Shown piece after piece: positions 45,801 through 56,932 of a stretch of DNA of 64,000 nt (position 1 is its first letter; every line of letters begins with the position of its first letter). Position numbers and translations under genes: made by a program. The notes beneath the pieces were generated by a model. It ran no database searches, was not told the DNA's origin, and saw only the letters and a list, made by a program, of their open reading frames with translations. The stretch is from Akanthomyces muscarius (lineage: Eukaryota > Ascomycota > Sordariomycetes > Hypocreales > Cordycipitaceae), in assembly GCF_028009165.1 (NCBI RefSeq), contig NW_026611617.1:506001-570000 (forward strand). The letters are read 5' to 3'.

Positions 45801-47489
45801 CCAGACCCGGACTGTCCAGTCCTGTCAGCCACCCAGGTGCGCACAAAGAGCACAGCACTCGCACTGCACCGCGACTTGGCAGGTCACACTCGCCAGGTAT
45901 CCACACGTAATCGTAACGCCAGCCGGTACGTACTGTGCAGTCTGGTCCACATTCTGCGACAGTCTCCTTCGAGACCACCCTCCTACAGTGCGCAGCACTG
46001 TGCACCCGGTAGGTACCTGGTATCCGCCGCCGCAGCAGCGCCATCGAACTCCCCCCACCACCCCCGGAACCGCAGGCCCAGCGACTGTCCCAGGTGCTTC
46101 GACTAGCGACCCCCCCGTTCCACTTGCTTCCATCCAGTCCATCCTCATCACCGCCATTCCCTTACTCGCCCTTCACTTCCTTCCTCTCTTAACCTTTCTT
46201 CACCCTTCTTTATCCCGTCCCGTCCTCCTTCTTGTCCATCCGCTTCTCTCACGGCTCGCCACACTTCCGTCGTGAAGGCCCTCTTTCTCCTCGAGCTTGC
46301 AGCTTTCTTGTGTTCACGCCACCACCGGTGCGTCGCACACGCCAAACGCTACCTCCCAACCGTTCCAAACACCCGTCCACACTCTGCAAGCAACAGCCAA
46401 CGGCTTCCATTCGCCGCTCGACTATCATTGCCAATCATTGTCGAGAGAAAGAAGGCTCACGGACTCGATCAGCATCGTCTTTATCTGGAGTCCTGCTGAA
46501 CATTTCCGCACGCTTTCGCATCAACTGCTGACGACCGACCCGCAATCCCGTCGCCTCGCCCCGACCACGTCACGATCCACCGGTCTCGGCTTCTCCAACA
46601 ACAGTCATCCATCAAGGCACGCAAGCTAAATAGACGTCCAATCACTCTTGGTCGCTGGGATTCAATTCCGTTTTGCTTTCACCCAAACGCCTACGTCAAC
46701 TCTCGGCACGTGCCCGTTCGGACACCATTTCCTCCTGGTGACAGCTCTACCTCAGGGAGAGCTCAGCTCTGACAGGTTCCAGTTCGTCTGGCCCGACAAA
46801 GCCGCTCACTACACCCTTCGCCAGTTTCGTTTCATCCTCAACAAATAATCTCAAACCTCGACTGTTCAATTCCCAGACGGCTTCGCCCCACCCCGTCTTT
46901 GCGTTCATCTCGACAGCATCTTCGCTGCCGCATTCATTTCTTCGTCAAAACTATACACACACACTCTCACACACGACCTCGATGTCATTATAACGCCTCT
47001 TCTTCTTTTTTGTCGGTTTTTTCGAACCTGGGAAAGTCGCCATCGGCACCCGCCTACTCGCTACTCCGACGATTCGACACCACATTTCATTTGTTCTATT
47101 ATTGTCAACTTTTTTTCAAATGAGCCATTGATTCAGCCACGACCACCATCATAGTCACCCAAATCGAGCCGGGTGCACCATCGCTTTCTACACCACAGCT
47201 ACCTGTACATTCCAACTTGAGCTTTCGCTTGCTTCGGTCATACATCGAATACTTTCCTCATCTTCATCACCCACTTCACCATTCGATCTGCTTGTACCAA
47301 AGCTCGTTCAAGGCTTTTTGTTGCGCAGCACCTCTACTTTCCCGTCAAAGCGATTATACGGAACACACCCGTGACTCTTTTGTACAACTACTACCGTCAC
47401 TTCATTTTCGCGTGCGATTCATTGCATCTATCTTGCCAACTTTTTTCATTGTCTTTTTCGTCTTTTCTATATCCTTCAATCCTTCAAGC
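42858..47489. other. 4.6-kb gene-free region ending in a long pyrimidine-rich leader
   Basis: This lies between utr4 (-) and the Ran1-like kinase (+). Open frames on either strand (longest 200 codons, 44508-45110) show nothing recognisable. From about 46.0 kb the + strand becomes rich in C and T up to the kinase start, which suggests a 5' leader of over 1 kb, possibly with introns. A three-codon upstream ORF lies at 47120-47131, and no other ATG occurs between it and the kinase start. Confidence 0.6.
47120..47131 (+). promoter_or_regulatory. Mini upstream ORF in kinase leader
   Basis: ATG AGC CAT TGA (Met-Ser-His-stop) lies 358 nt before the kinase start codon and is the last ATG before it. 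If transcribed in the leader it could affect initiation; this is inference. Confidence 0.45.
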
Positions 47490-49301
47490 ATGGAATGCTT
47501 GCGGGATAATTTTGTCGGAGGCGTCCTCCTCGATGGAGGTCGCTTCCAAACCCTTTCACCACTCAATCACGGCTCTTTCGGCATGGTGTTTATGGCGCAG
47601 GATCTTGCATCCAACCAGCCGGTTGCGATCAAGTGCTTGACCAAAAAGGCCGGCCAAGGCGATTGCCAAGAGTTTGCCGTTGATGAGCGCTCCGAGGAAA
47701 TGGTTCTTCACCGAGCCATCAGTCCTCACGACAACATCGTCAACCTCATTCACTCTTTCGAAACCGAAGCCCACATTTATCTCGTGTTGGAGTTTTGTGG
47801 CCAGGGCGATCTTTACGAAGCGATCCGCAACGGCCATGGACCTCTCCAGACTGAGCACGTTCGTCAATTCATGCTAGAGCTTGTGGACGCTGTCGAATAC
47901 ATCCACTCCAAGGGCATCTACCACCGAGACATTAAGCCTGAAAACATCTTCCTCACTCAGGATGGTGCCATGAAGCTTGGTGACTTTGGTCTAGCTACGA
48001 CTGACAAGTGGTCATACGAGATGACTGTTGGAAGCGATCGCTACATGGCTCCTGAGCAATTCGATTCTGCTGGTGCTGGCTACTCGCCTGCCGAGGCTGA
48101 TGTTTGGGCCATTGGTATCTGCCTTCTCAACATTCTCTTCTCTCGCAACCCCTTCACCACCCCGACGGAGGCCGATCCTCTCTTCCTTGACTACTCCCGG
48201 GACAAGCAGAGCCTGTTCGACGTCTTCCCTTCGATGTCCCAGGACACGTACGAAGTCATTGTTCAGTGCATGAACTTGGACCCCAGGAGACGTTCTTTGA
48301 TCGGCGCCAGAGAAGCTTTGATGCGCGTCGTCTCCTTCACCACCGATGACGAGTCCCTGGACGACTTTTGTGGTGCTGAAAAGGCGACGGTGGCCTCTGC
48401 CAACAGAGAGCCCCTCCGCACACCTTCCTTGCAAAGCCCTCAAGTCGAGTTTGGTGCCTTTCCTTGGACACGCGCCCTGCACGCTACTCCCCAGCGTACT
48501 GGTCGTCAACTCAGCGCGATCCCCGACGACGAGAGCTACACCGAAGACCTCTTCTCCAAGTCCGAGAATACTGTCGACTGGTGTTCGGCTGCCCCTCAGA
48601 CGCCGTCCATGTCTTCGACACTGGAGTCGCATCTTATGCCAGCGATGAAGTCCATGACAATCAGCCAGCCCAGGCGCCCCAAGATCTCGCCTGCTGCAGG
48701 TTCACTGCCGATCACCATGGCCAAGCCACTCACGCTTTCCATGTCGTCTGTCTTTGGTCGACGCGACCCGGTCTCCAAGAGCTGGAGCGATATGTGGGAT
48801 GAGGATGAGGAGGAAGAGTTTGAGCAGCAACGCGAGGCTCTCAAGACCCTCAACTCACGCACATGGAGCCACGAGAGTGTCCTTGACGCCGAGAAGGAGA
48901 ATTCTCAACCAGTTCCCGAGGTTAACCAGATCGATGGCGACGTTGACGGTGACTTGGCTGATGGCTTCTTCTTCCACGAGCCCATCCTGCCCAAGCCGGC
49001 CGAGGCCGTGCCACGCTACTCTCCTCCTTCGAAGCGAAACAACTTTGACAAGTGGTCTGCTCTCGGTGAGCGCCGCCGCGGCGGCTCTGCAATGGACAAC
49101 CAGAAGCCACACGCTTTGAAGCACCGTCGTTCTTTTGGTTTTGGGTACAAGTCTAACGAGGCGGGCGTTTTTGATACAACACTACGGAGCGCAATGAAGG
49201 ACCGCGCCAAGGAGTTGCCCGTAAGCAAGGGCAGAGATCTGAACTGGCGTCGTGATGGACGCACGGATCTTGGGGATATTGAGTGGGTTGGTGGCTGGTA
49301 A
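47490..49301 (+). CDS. Serine/threonine protein kinase, Ran1/Pat1-Ksp1-like
   Basis: Single exon, 603 aa. The kinase domain is at residues 20-300: glycine loop HGSFGMV (27-33), VAIK with Lys48, catalytic HRDIKPEN (145-152), DFG (165-167), then YMAPEQ and DVWAIGICLLNILFSRNPF. A C-terminal ~300-residue Ser/Pro-rich tail carries an acidic patch (WDEDEEEEFEQQ). The domain fits the Ran1/Pat1 - Ksp1/Vhs1/Sks1 group, which in yeasts controls entry to meiosis, nutrient signalling and filamentous growth. I cannot say which paralogue it is. The frame is open without a stop to 47217, but that stretch has no ATG; 47490 is the first ATG and just precedes the domain. Confidence 0.88.
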   Translation: MECLRDNFVGGVLLDGGRFQTLSPLNHGSFGMVFMAQDLASNQPVAIKCLTKKAGQGDCQEFAVDERSEEMVLHRAISPHDNIVNLIHSFETEAHIYLVLEFCGQGDLYEAIRNGHGPLQTEHVRQFMLELVDAVEYIHSKGIYHRDIKPENIFLTQDGAMKLGDFGLATTDKWSYEMTVGSDRYMAPEQFDSAGAGYSPAEADVWAIGICLLNILFSRNPFTTPTEADPLFLDYSRDKQSLFDVFPSMSQDTYEVIVQCMNLDPRRRSLIGAREALMRVVSFTTDDESLDDFCGAEKATVASANREPLRTPSLQSPQVEFGAFPWTRALHATPQRTGRQLSAIPDDESYTEDLFSKSENTVDWCSAAPQTPSMSSTLESHLMPAMKSMTISQPRRPKISPAAGSLPITMAKPLTLSMSSVFGRRDPVSKSWSDMWDEDEEEEFEQQREALKTLNSRTWSHESVLDAEKENSQPVPEVNQIDGDVDGDLADGFFFHEPILPKPAEAVPRYSPPSKRNNFDKWSALGERRRGGSAMDNQKPHALKHRRSFGFGYKSNEAGVFDTTLRSAMKDRAKELPVSKGRDLNWRRDGRTDLGDIEWVGGW

Positions 49302-49736
49302 GAGTCCCTCGGGCTACTGCCTACCGCCAATCGTGGTCGAAGTCACCACATCGTGCAATTGTTGAAGCTACGTTGTATACAGCATGCTTCGCAGATGGAC
49401 GTCAATGTCAGATTTTGACCCGCTTTCTGTGTATTAGATAGTCTTTATAAATAGGAAATACCAGAGGTTACCCACTCATATTATGTTCCAAGTACATGTG
49501 ATTAGTCAATGATGCCGAGCAAGTTGTGCCAGGCGTTTGGAACCCAATCAGGCAAGTTGCACAGCATGTGGTGGTACTGCAGTATCGTTCATCCACAGCT
49601 GGGTGATACACATCTGACGTTGCTCGCACGTCTGACAAGTGATGCGTGGCGTTACGGTAGGACAAGTCAGACCAAGATAGACCAAAGTAGAAGGTGACGC
49701 TTAAAAGTATTCATGAATCATCTATAAAGTGCCCGC
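49302..49736. other. Convergent 3' region kinase/avt1
   Basis: A 435-bp gap between converging genes, with 3' UTRs only as far as I can see. Confidence 0.5.
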
Positions 49737-52002
49737 CTAGGCGTTAACCATGCTCTTGGGCAGAAACGTGCAGGCAGTCCCGAACATGCCCAGGATGGCA
49801 AAAACAACAATAATAACCCATGAAATAACACGCTCCAGCCGTGGGATATCATCCCAAAACAGCTTCAGGTAAAATGCAATCGGAAAGATGACGGAGATGA
49901 GCGTGCACAGGGCGGCTCCGAGAAATGCACAGACCGAATCAAAGGAGGGAAAGACAATGGAGATGGCGAGGAGGACGAGCACGACGCCGACGCGCACGCT
50001 GGCACGCTGGACGTCCCGCACCCAGGGGCGGCCGACGTCGCCGCCGCCCTCGGCATGTGGCTGCTCGAAATGGAGACCGAAAATGACGTCGGCCGTGGTG
50101 ACGAGCGGTCGCGCGCTGAGCGGAATCTTGGTGAGGGGGATGACGGCGACGCAGACGCACATGACAACGGTAAGGCCCGGCGGGTAACCCTTGGTCCGGA
50201 GAATGTTGGAGGTGATGGCGTTCTTGATGCCGTCGCCAAACATGAGGATGCCAATGACGGCAAGACAGGTATCCAAAACGTACTAAGCCAGGGTCAGCGA
50301 TGAAAGCAAACGTTCAGCAGGTCAACGTACGGAGAATGAAAAGGTGACCCGGACAGCCTTGTGCCATTTATGAGGGTGTCGCATGTCTCGATAAATCTGG
50401 TGTAAATTGCAGTTAGTGCTCCGAATACAAGTCGAGTCGCTCTGCGCTTACCGAAGGAAAGACGGAATGGGCACCCCAAGGACTGGCCATTAGCCCATAC
50501 GCCAATGGCAAAGCCAGCCAGTTGGATGGCCACAGGTGGGTGACTGCAGGCTCCCAGAGCGAACCTGGCGTTTCCTTCTTCACCAGGCCATCAATGATGA
50601 CTATACAAACAACTAGCATCTCGTTAGTATGGCGCGCCTGCGCATTGGAAGTCTCACGTACTGCAGAATGTAGAAAAGATGCCCACGACGCTGGTATAGC
50701 TCAGCCACCGCAGCGGCAACATATTCAAGCCCAGGACCAGGGCTGCGCAGACGCACTTCCACGTTGTCGCGTCGCCAAAGTCCGGAAACAGCAGGTCCAG
50801 CGAGTCTGCAAACAAAATGACCAGCGCCACGCACGCAGCCAGCAGCTCGAGCGTGAACAGCGCGGAAACCACGACGCGGGCGCGCGGGCCAAACGACACG
50901 TACGCCAGGTCCGAGTAGGTAATCAGGGTCACGTCGCGACGCATGCACCGCGCCAGCAGGTTGGCCGTGTGCGACGTCACGGCCGCCGTGAGGGTGAGGA
51001 TGCCGATGCCCAGCACCCAGCCGCTCATGCGAAACGCCAGCGGCAGGCTGAGCATGCCAACGCCGATGATGGCGTTGATGGCATTGAACGTCGACTGCGG
51101 CAGCGTGCTTTGGCCGTCGACGGTGAGCACGACCTTGTCGCCCTGCTTGACCTCCTTGACCAGGATCGGGTTCTCCTCGCCAAACGCGGGATCCTCGTGG
51201 ACGCCCGAGGCAGCAGCGCTCGACCGTCGCCGAGGGATGATGGAGGCACGCGGCCGCAAGACGCCCGAGCTCATGGTGCCGTACTGGGACCCGCGGTAGG
51301 AGCTGTAGCTTCCAATGACGGACGGCGAGGAGAGATGCGGCGCCGCAAAGATGCTCGACCGGCTGGACGACGAACCGGCTGGGAGCGCGCCAGCAGCCAT
51401 TTCGGCATCCAGGTGCTTCCCCTCGCGGGTGCGGAAGTCTTCCTGCACGGGTCCATCATGACCATCGAGCCCATGACTAGCACCCGGTATCCCTGTCGGC
51501 GCTGTTCCCTCGAGATGCTGGGAGAGCAAACCCGAGCGGACGGTGGGCGTCGCCTCGACGGGGCTGCGGCCATAGTATATTGCCTCCTCGTCCGCGTCGT
51601 CTCGCTCGGTGGTTTCATTGTACACGATGCTCGGCCGTCGGGGAATCACTTCGGCAAACTCGGCAGCACGCTGCCAGCTGCGTGCAAAGGATCGAAAGCT
51701 GTTGACACCGCCGAGATCGGCCATGGCCGCAATACGGTGCCCGACCGATGATCTGAAAACGCAATTAGCACCAGAACCTCACGAAACAGCCAATTCGCCA
51801 ACGAAGAGCAGATGTACCTCCTCCGATCGCCTCCAGAAATGAGCAGTCGTCCCGTCTCTTCATCGCCAAAGTCACCTTCTTCCTCATCGTCAATGACGTT
51901 TTCCTCGGCCAGGTTTCCCGTGTTGAGACCTCGAGACGGCGAAGCTCGCCCGTCGTGTTCAGCCCATGCCGCCGGGTTGCAATCTTGCGGCAGCGATGCC
52001 AT
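49737..52002 (-). CDS. Vacuolar amino acid transporter, Avt1-like
   Basis: Five exons: 52002-51818, 51752-50662, 50600-50452, 50396-50331 and 50282-49737; introns of 65, 61, 55 and 48 bp; product 678 aa from the first ATG. Avt1-type carriers of the AAAP superfamily load neutral amino acids into the vacuole by proton exchange. The first ~280 residues are hydrophilic and acidic, with a conserved-looking FLGVNSF-like block (DLGGVNSFRSFARSWQRA). Helix 1 begins at STFNAINAIIGVGMLSLPLAF, a superfamily hallmark, and about 11 membrane spans follow to the C terminus. The exon chain PS-IYRDMRHPHKWHKAVRVTFSFS-YVLDTC is frame-perfect. The reading frame continues 44 codons upstream to a GTG at 52134 with no ATG, yet the sequence there looks protein-like, so the true start is uncertain. 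Confidence 0.87.
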
Positions 52003-53464
52003 TGCTTGACTTTGAGGCTGCAACGTTGGCGGAGCGTCGTCTGTTTGTGGAGTCTGTCGCCCGCGAGCCCGCTGCTCTCCCGATCGATGGGCAGATGCAC
52101 GCTGAGAAGGAGTGGGTGTCTCGTTGTTTGTCACCGGGTGAGCATCGACACGGTTCTTGCACGTGGATCTCGCTATCCTTTTTAAAGCTCGAAAGCAATT
52201 CTCAATGCGTGCAATGGATCGAGGACGGGTTGGCGAGAGGGGAAGGCAGCATGGTACGACTCTGCGCGCCCCCCACTCCTATCAAGCTTTTGATTAACCC
52301 CAAGGATGCCACTAACTTGATGCGCGATGGCAGCTCGTTAGCGCCTGTCACGAGGGCACTCCAGCAGATACGAACGTACGAAGCCGGGAAGCCCACTGAT
52401 GTGCGAGCGGGACAGTCCCGTTGTACTAACAGCACCACACAAAGTACATCATAGCCACGCGGAGTTGTGCAATTGGTGTCGTTTTCCCGTTGCGCCCGCT
52501 TGATGGAAGAATATTGTAAAAAAAGTACAGACGTAGCTCGACAGCGTATAGAATTTAACAAAAAGGCAAAAAGAAAACATACAACAGCCGGTGTTCGCTG
52601 GTCGTCACCGACCCAACTACTAATCTGCCGGTCAACAGCTTGACGAATGCGGAGCAAACGGGACGCAGTATTTTCTGTTGCCTGTGGTCGTATGTAACAA
52701 TTTGCAGACAAATTCAGGTTATATCCGTGACAGCTTGGCAGTAATGACGAGACCTTCGGCCCTGGCATTGTGTACCTGCGCTAGCCGTATACCAGGTCCC
52801 GTCTGACTTCTCGGGCATCCTGGTCGCTGAAGATATGGTCCTATGTGAACGAATAGAGGCTAATTATGGATTATACACGGACCAGTAGTGAACCTAGATC
52901 TACAGATTGCCGCGGCGTATCGCGGCAGTTTAGTGTGGTGGTTCTGGTCGGCCCATGCATCGCAGGTGAGACAATCCATGCATGCGTTGTTGATCTCGTG
53001 AGCAGGGCTTGATGCATTTTGTGCTGCTATTTAACGGCCGGCTTGTTCATCCTTGTTTGCCGGTCCGTCTTCTTTTTTTCAGTTTCATTATCAACTAGCA
53101 TGTTGTGTGCCAAGATTGAAGTTACGGCATCCATTCCCATAACAGTCGCTCCAACATTGTCGTCTACAGTATTCATTGCCACGACCAGCGAAAGTTGCCG
53201 TTTGCAATGCAAAATTCCACAACCCCAGTACCGAAGACTCAACCGAGAGGCAAAATAGAGCAGTGGTAGCCGAGAGTAACAGACTAACCAGTAGAAGTGG
53301 CGGAAAGCGACATCAAATATTGTCTACAGGGTAAGATACGCGTTAAAGAGGTCCACGCTTTCAACATCATAAAACGCTTGAATTGTTGGAATATGCACGA
53401 CAAAAAGAATACAAATATATACGAAGAAGGCATAATAAACCATTAACAGCACCCCGGATACAAT
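52003..53464. other. Intergenic region avt1-ceramidase
   Basis: About 1.46 kb between the avt1 start and the ceramidase stop, both on the minus strand. The first 132 bases may be coding N terminus of avt1. A four-codon upstream ORF (52145-52131) overlaps that stretch. A 188-codon open frame at 52202-52768 shows nothing recognisable. Confidence 0.5.
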
Positions 53465-55693
53465 CTATCGCAGTGAAAACTGACTGCTAGTGCCAGTAAA
53501 CCCCTTGACGCTGGAGCCATAGTTTTTGGCATCACCATAGTACTTGAGGCGGTACGTGCCTGGCTCGGCATTGCCCGCCGTATCCCACTCAATGTCCACC
53601 TCGGACCTTCCCAGCACCGCACTCGTCTTGCGCCACGTAAACACCAGGAACCAGTCCGCGTCGTCCCGGACCTGCGTCCACGTGCCGTCACCGCCCTTCT
53701 TCTCGACCGCCGCGTACGTGCCCTCGAGACGCAGGTTGTTACGCGGGTTGGCGCCCTGGAACGTCACCTTGGCCACCTCGCCGCGCGTGTACGCCGGCTT
53801 GGGCCGCGCCACCTCGTCGCCGAAGCTGCGGCCCCAAGGCGCCGTGTCGTAGAGCACGGGCGGGAGCAGCCGCAGCGACCGCTGCGTGTTGTTGGGCGGC
53901 GTGGGGCCCGGGTCAGGCTTGCTGGTCGAGTTGGCCTGCAGGTAGCGCATGCTGCCGGTGCTGAGGCTGATGTAGGCATCCAGCTCGTGGCGGCCGTACA
54001 GCGTGGCGGCACCCTCGTAGCGCTGCATCTCGTACTCCTCCGGCGTCGTGACGTAGTGGGCATACACGTTGACGGGGCTGCCGAGAACCACGATGGGGTC
54101 CTTGACATGCTCCGCCGCCTTTTTGCCCACGGCCTCCTTCCAGCGCCGTCCACTCATCGTGGTGACTTCGCTGGGGCTGAGAATGACAAAGACCTGTCCG
54201 ATGCGGAACATTTGAATGTCCACGATATTCGGCTCCCAGGCGTACGGCCAGCTGAGCTCGCCAGCAGACAGGAAGATGGGCTTGGGACTGTGGCAGTCGA
54301 CCTGCTCCTGGGACGGCTTTTTGACAATGTTCTCGACAAAGTTCCACCACGGGTTGTGAGGCTTGCCCGCGTCGCCCTGGATAAAGTCAAACTCGCCGCG
54401 GCCGTCGGTGGTACCCGCCGCAAACGAGTAGCCCAGCGCCGCCGGACACGTCTTGGCCTTTTCGCCGCTGGGGAGGTCAAACTCCCACCCGGCCATGTCG
54501 TGGAAGAAGTGAAATGACTTGACGGGACCATGAATCGAGGTCCAGTCGTTGGAGCTCATGATTCTCTGCACGCCGTTGAACTGGCGCGTGGCAATCTCGT
54601 GGCAGCTCTTGGCGCCAAAGTCGGGCAGACCGGCGTAGGGACCACGGCCCTGGCACTTGAGAACTGTGCCGTCCTTGCAAGTGGCATCCTCGAGGCGGCA
54701 CTGGGCGTTGGTGCCATCCTCGCAGAAAGCACCCTCCACGTTGGGAGAGGCATCGCCCAAATTGGCCTGGCTGAAGCCCGCAATAAAGTTGTCGGCATAC
54801 CGGCTGTTGGACCTGGCGTCCTGCTCGACCATCCAGGCTGCGAGAGCCTTGTTGTCGCCGGCAACATGGGTGTTGTTGCGGTACATGGAGGTGCCATGGG
54901 TCGGGAACCAGTTGAGAATGCCCATAATCTTATCGTCTTCGGAGCGTGTGAAGCGGAGCAGCGTCATGGTCTTGTCGGTCGAGTCGGCGTATCGGGCACG
55001 CTCTTCGCTGGGGTTGTTGAGGTAAGCCCACAGCGAGCGGTTGATGGCGGCATTCTTGATATCAGTGTATCCAACGTCCAATTTCCCCTCGGTCAGGCTC
55101 TGATGAGCGCGCTTGATGGCCTGCACCGTTCCATCCACGAGCGCGTTGTAGCTCTCGTCGTTGAAACCGAGGCCTGGAATTTGAGGCGTCAGGTAGTTGT
55201 TCCAGCCGCCGGGCGCAGAGTGGCTGTGAACAGCGGCCAAGGCGACATTATCTTGGTCGTACATCTTGTAGTCGTCACCAAGCTTGGACAGGGCGTCGAG
55301 GACACCAAAGCGCACGCTGGTGTCGCCGACCAGGGCGTCGAGGACAACATAGACAGTTCTGGCGCCAGGGTCCTCTGTATCGCCAATGATAAAGGCACGA
55401 GCAAAGAGTCTCTGCCGGAGACCGGAACCAATCTGCTGCAGGTTGGCATAGCCAGTCAGAGCTACTTCGGCAACAGGACCAGTAATATCAGCCTTGCCGA
55501 CGCCGAGGAGGTACTTGCTCTTGCCAGCGTCTTCTGTGAAGCTCCCCTGACCAGAGCCTCCTCCAGAGGTAGCATTGCCTGAGATGGCGTCGCGACCGTC
55601 GGTGGTGTTGGCAGAGACAATAGCCGTAGCATTGCCAAAGAGCAGCGCCAAGAGCAGCGTGCAAAGCGTGTAAACGAGGCCGGTGGACCGCAT
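53465..55693 (-). CDS. Neutral ceramidase
   Basis: Single exon, 742 aa from Met at 55693. Neutral ceramidases hydrolyse the amide bond of ceramide to sphingosine and fatty acid at the membrane or outside the cell. A signal peptide is plain (residues 1-24, LVYTLCTLLLALLFGNATA). Zinc ligands are expected in VHSHSAPGG (His156, His158) and WFPTHG (His266). The catalytic-serine signature GDASPN (Ser316) lies within NLGDASPNVEGAFC. The C-terminal ~150 residues form the Ig-like domain of the family, beginning around PPVLYDTAPWGRSFGD. Several N-x-S/T sites fit glycosylation. An in-frame ATG at 55843 would add 50 residues and bury the signal peptide; I prefer 55693. Confidence 0.93.
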   Translation of the reverse strand: MRSTGLVYTLCTLLLALLFGNATAIVSANTTDGRDAISGNATSGGGSGQGSFTEDAGKSKYLLGVGKADITGPVAEVALTGYANLQQIGSGLRQRLFARAFIIGDTEDPGARTVYVVLDALVGDTSVRFGVLDALSKLGDDYKMYDQDNVALAAVHSHSAPGGWNNYLTPQIPGLGFNDESYNALVDGTVQAIKRAHQSLTEGKLDVGYTDIKNAAINRSLWAYLNNPSEERARYADSTDKTMTLLRFTRSEDDKIMGILNWFPTHGTSMYRNNTHVAGDNKALAAWMVEQDARSNSRYADNFIAGFSQANLGDASPNVEGAFCEDGTNAQCRLEDATCKDGTVLKCQGRGPYAGLPDFGAKSCHEIATRQFNGVQRIMSSNDWTSIHGPVKSFHFFHDMAGWEFDLPSGEKAKTCPAALGYSFAAGTTDGRGEFDFIQGDAGKPHNPWWNFVENIVKKPSQEQVDCHSPKPIFLSAGELSWPYAWEPNIVDIQMFRIGQVFVILSPSEVTTMSGRRWKEAVGKKAAEHVKDPIVVLGSPVNVYAHYVTTPEEYEMQRYEGAATLYGRHELDAYISLSTGSMRYLQANSTSKPDPGPTPPNNTQRSLRLLPPVLYDTAPWGRSFGDEVARPKPAYTRGEVAKVTFQGANPRNNLRLEGTYAAVEKKGGDGTWTQVRDDADWFLVFTWRKTSAVLGRSEVDIEWDTAGNAEPGTYRLKYYGDAKNYGSSVKGFTGTSSQFSLR

Positions 55694-56932
55694 GGTGATG
55701 GTGCTCACAAGCTCTTCACTTTCCAACGCTGCGCAAAAAAAACGGCAAAACGAAAAGACACAGTAGAGGGCGTGCCGAAATGGACGCAAATCTCTCGTGG
55801 ATCTGTCCCAGACACGCTTAGGAATGGGACGGGCCTGCATCATCCTTTATCGTATCCCATTCCCGAGGGCCGTGGGTGAGACACTGCCAAGTCCATCTCT
55901 TCTAGATCCGTAGAGCAAAAACTATAAACGCAGGCACATCCGAGCGGGAAGAAAAACGTGGAATTGCCCGGGCCCTGGGAGCGGAGCGGTCCCAGTTGTA
56001 AACAATCACAGATGCTTCATGCAAAGGTGGGAGAGGCTGATGCGCACAGTCCTCGCACAGGGTCTACCCCCCCCGACATCATGGCGCAGCTTGTCGAAAG
56101 CTCCATTTACGTCGACACGTCGATAAGCCATGCACGGACAGACTAGTTGCCTCTGTCCCGCCGAAAGGCACGGATAAAAACGTGGCAATACCGACGTCTC
56201 TTTAGCCTTGATCGCGAGGTCTAGCCTGGAAAAGTAGTAGGCCTTTTCTAGTATCAGGCACGCCTTTCTTGATCCGGCAGTCGGCGTAAGTAGTCTGACT
56301 CGGGGAGCCAAAAGATCGAATTCCTTGCGCACGGCTTCCGATTTCGTCTACTGATTCTGACCCTTGGTCGGCGATTACATCAACAACCCGAACTAGCAGA
56401 CGACAGATGGAGACTGGCAGAGGCCCGAGGAAAGTCGGGTGTCGGCCCTCGTGGTGCAGAGTCTAAATACCACCTTGCCGGTCAACCTCTCAACTGACAG
56501 GGTCCCCCCCTCTTGCCTCTGACGAGATGGATAACGGGCCCAACGTGAAGCCCTAGCCGTCAAATCAAATGAAGAATCGTGCTTGGCACATCTCCCGGCG
56601 CCACCCGCCGAGGTTGCATTGGTCGCCGAAGGGTACGCCAAATTAAACGACTTGGACGTTTGGACGTCTAGCCTCGACAACATGCATCGTAGCACATGCT
56701 TTTCAATCACGGACAATTTTTTCATTCACCTCCCTATGCCGAGTGAGAAAAAGTTTAAATCTGTCTGACCCAGACGTGCAGACATGCCCTCCCCGCTAAT
56801 CAGCCCTGCAAACACACAGAAAGCAACACTGATGTACGCTGATATTTACGTAAAATTGCCTCAAGACTCCTGAATATTCAAATGACGTAAAAATACATGC
56901 TCATCGTAAATATGGCTTCTAGTAATTGTCGT
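55694..56932. other. Intergenic region ceramidase-Zn2Cys6 gene
   Basis: A 1.24-kb gap between two minus-strand genes: the ceramidase promoter (with a possible in-frame upstream ATG at 55843) and the 3' UTR of the zinc-cluster gene. No other gene is recognised. Confidence 0.5.

Noticed and set aside
47217..47489. 91-residue N-terminal extension of the kinase
   Set aside because: The frame is open but has no ATG, is CT-biased like the leader, and the kinase domain begins right after the ATG at 47490.
52202..52768. 188-codon open frame on the minus strand
   Set aside because: No recognisable product; it sits in the spacer between avt1 and ceramidase and probably includes 5' leader sequence.
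56300..56330. Possible tRNA B-box (gatcgaattcc)
   Set aside because: No matching A-box, T-stem or acceptor stem could be folded around it.
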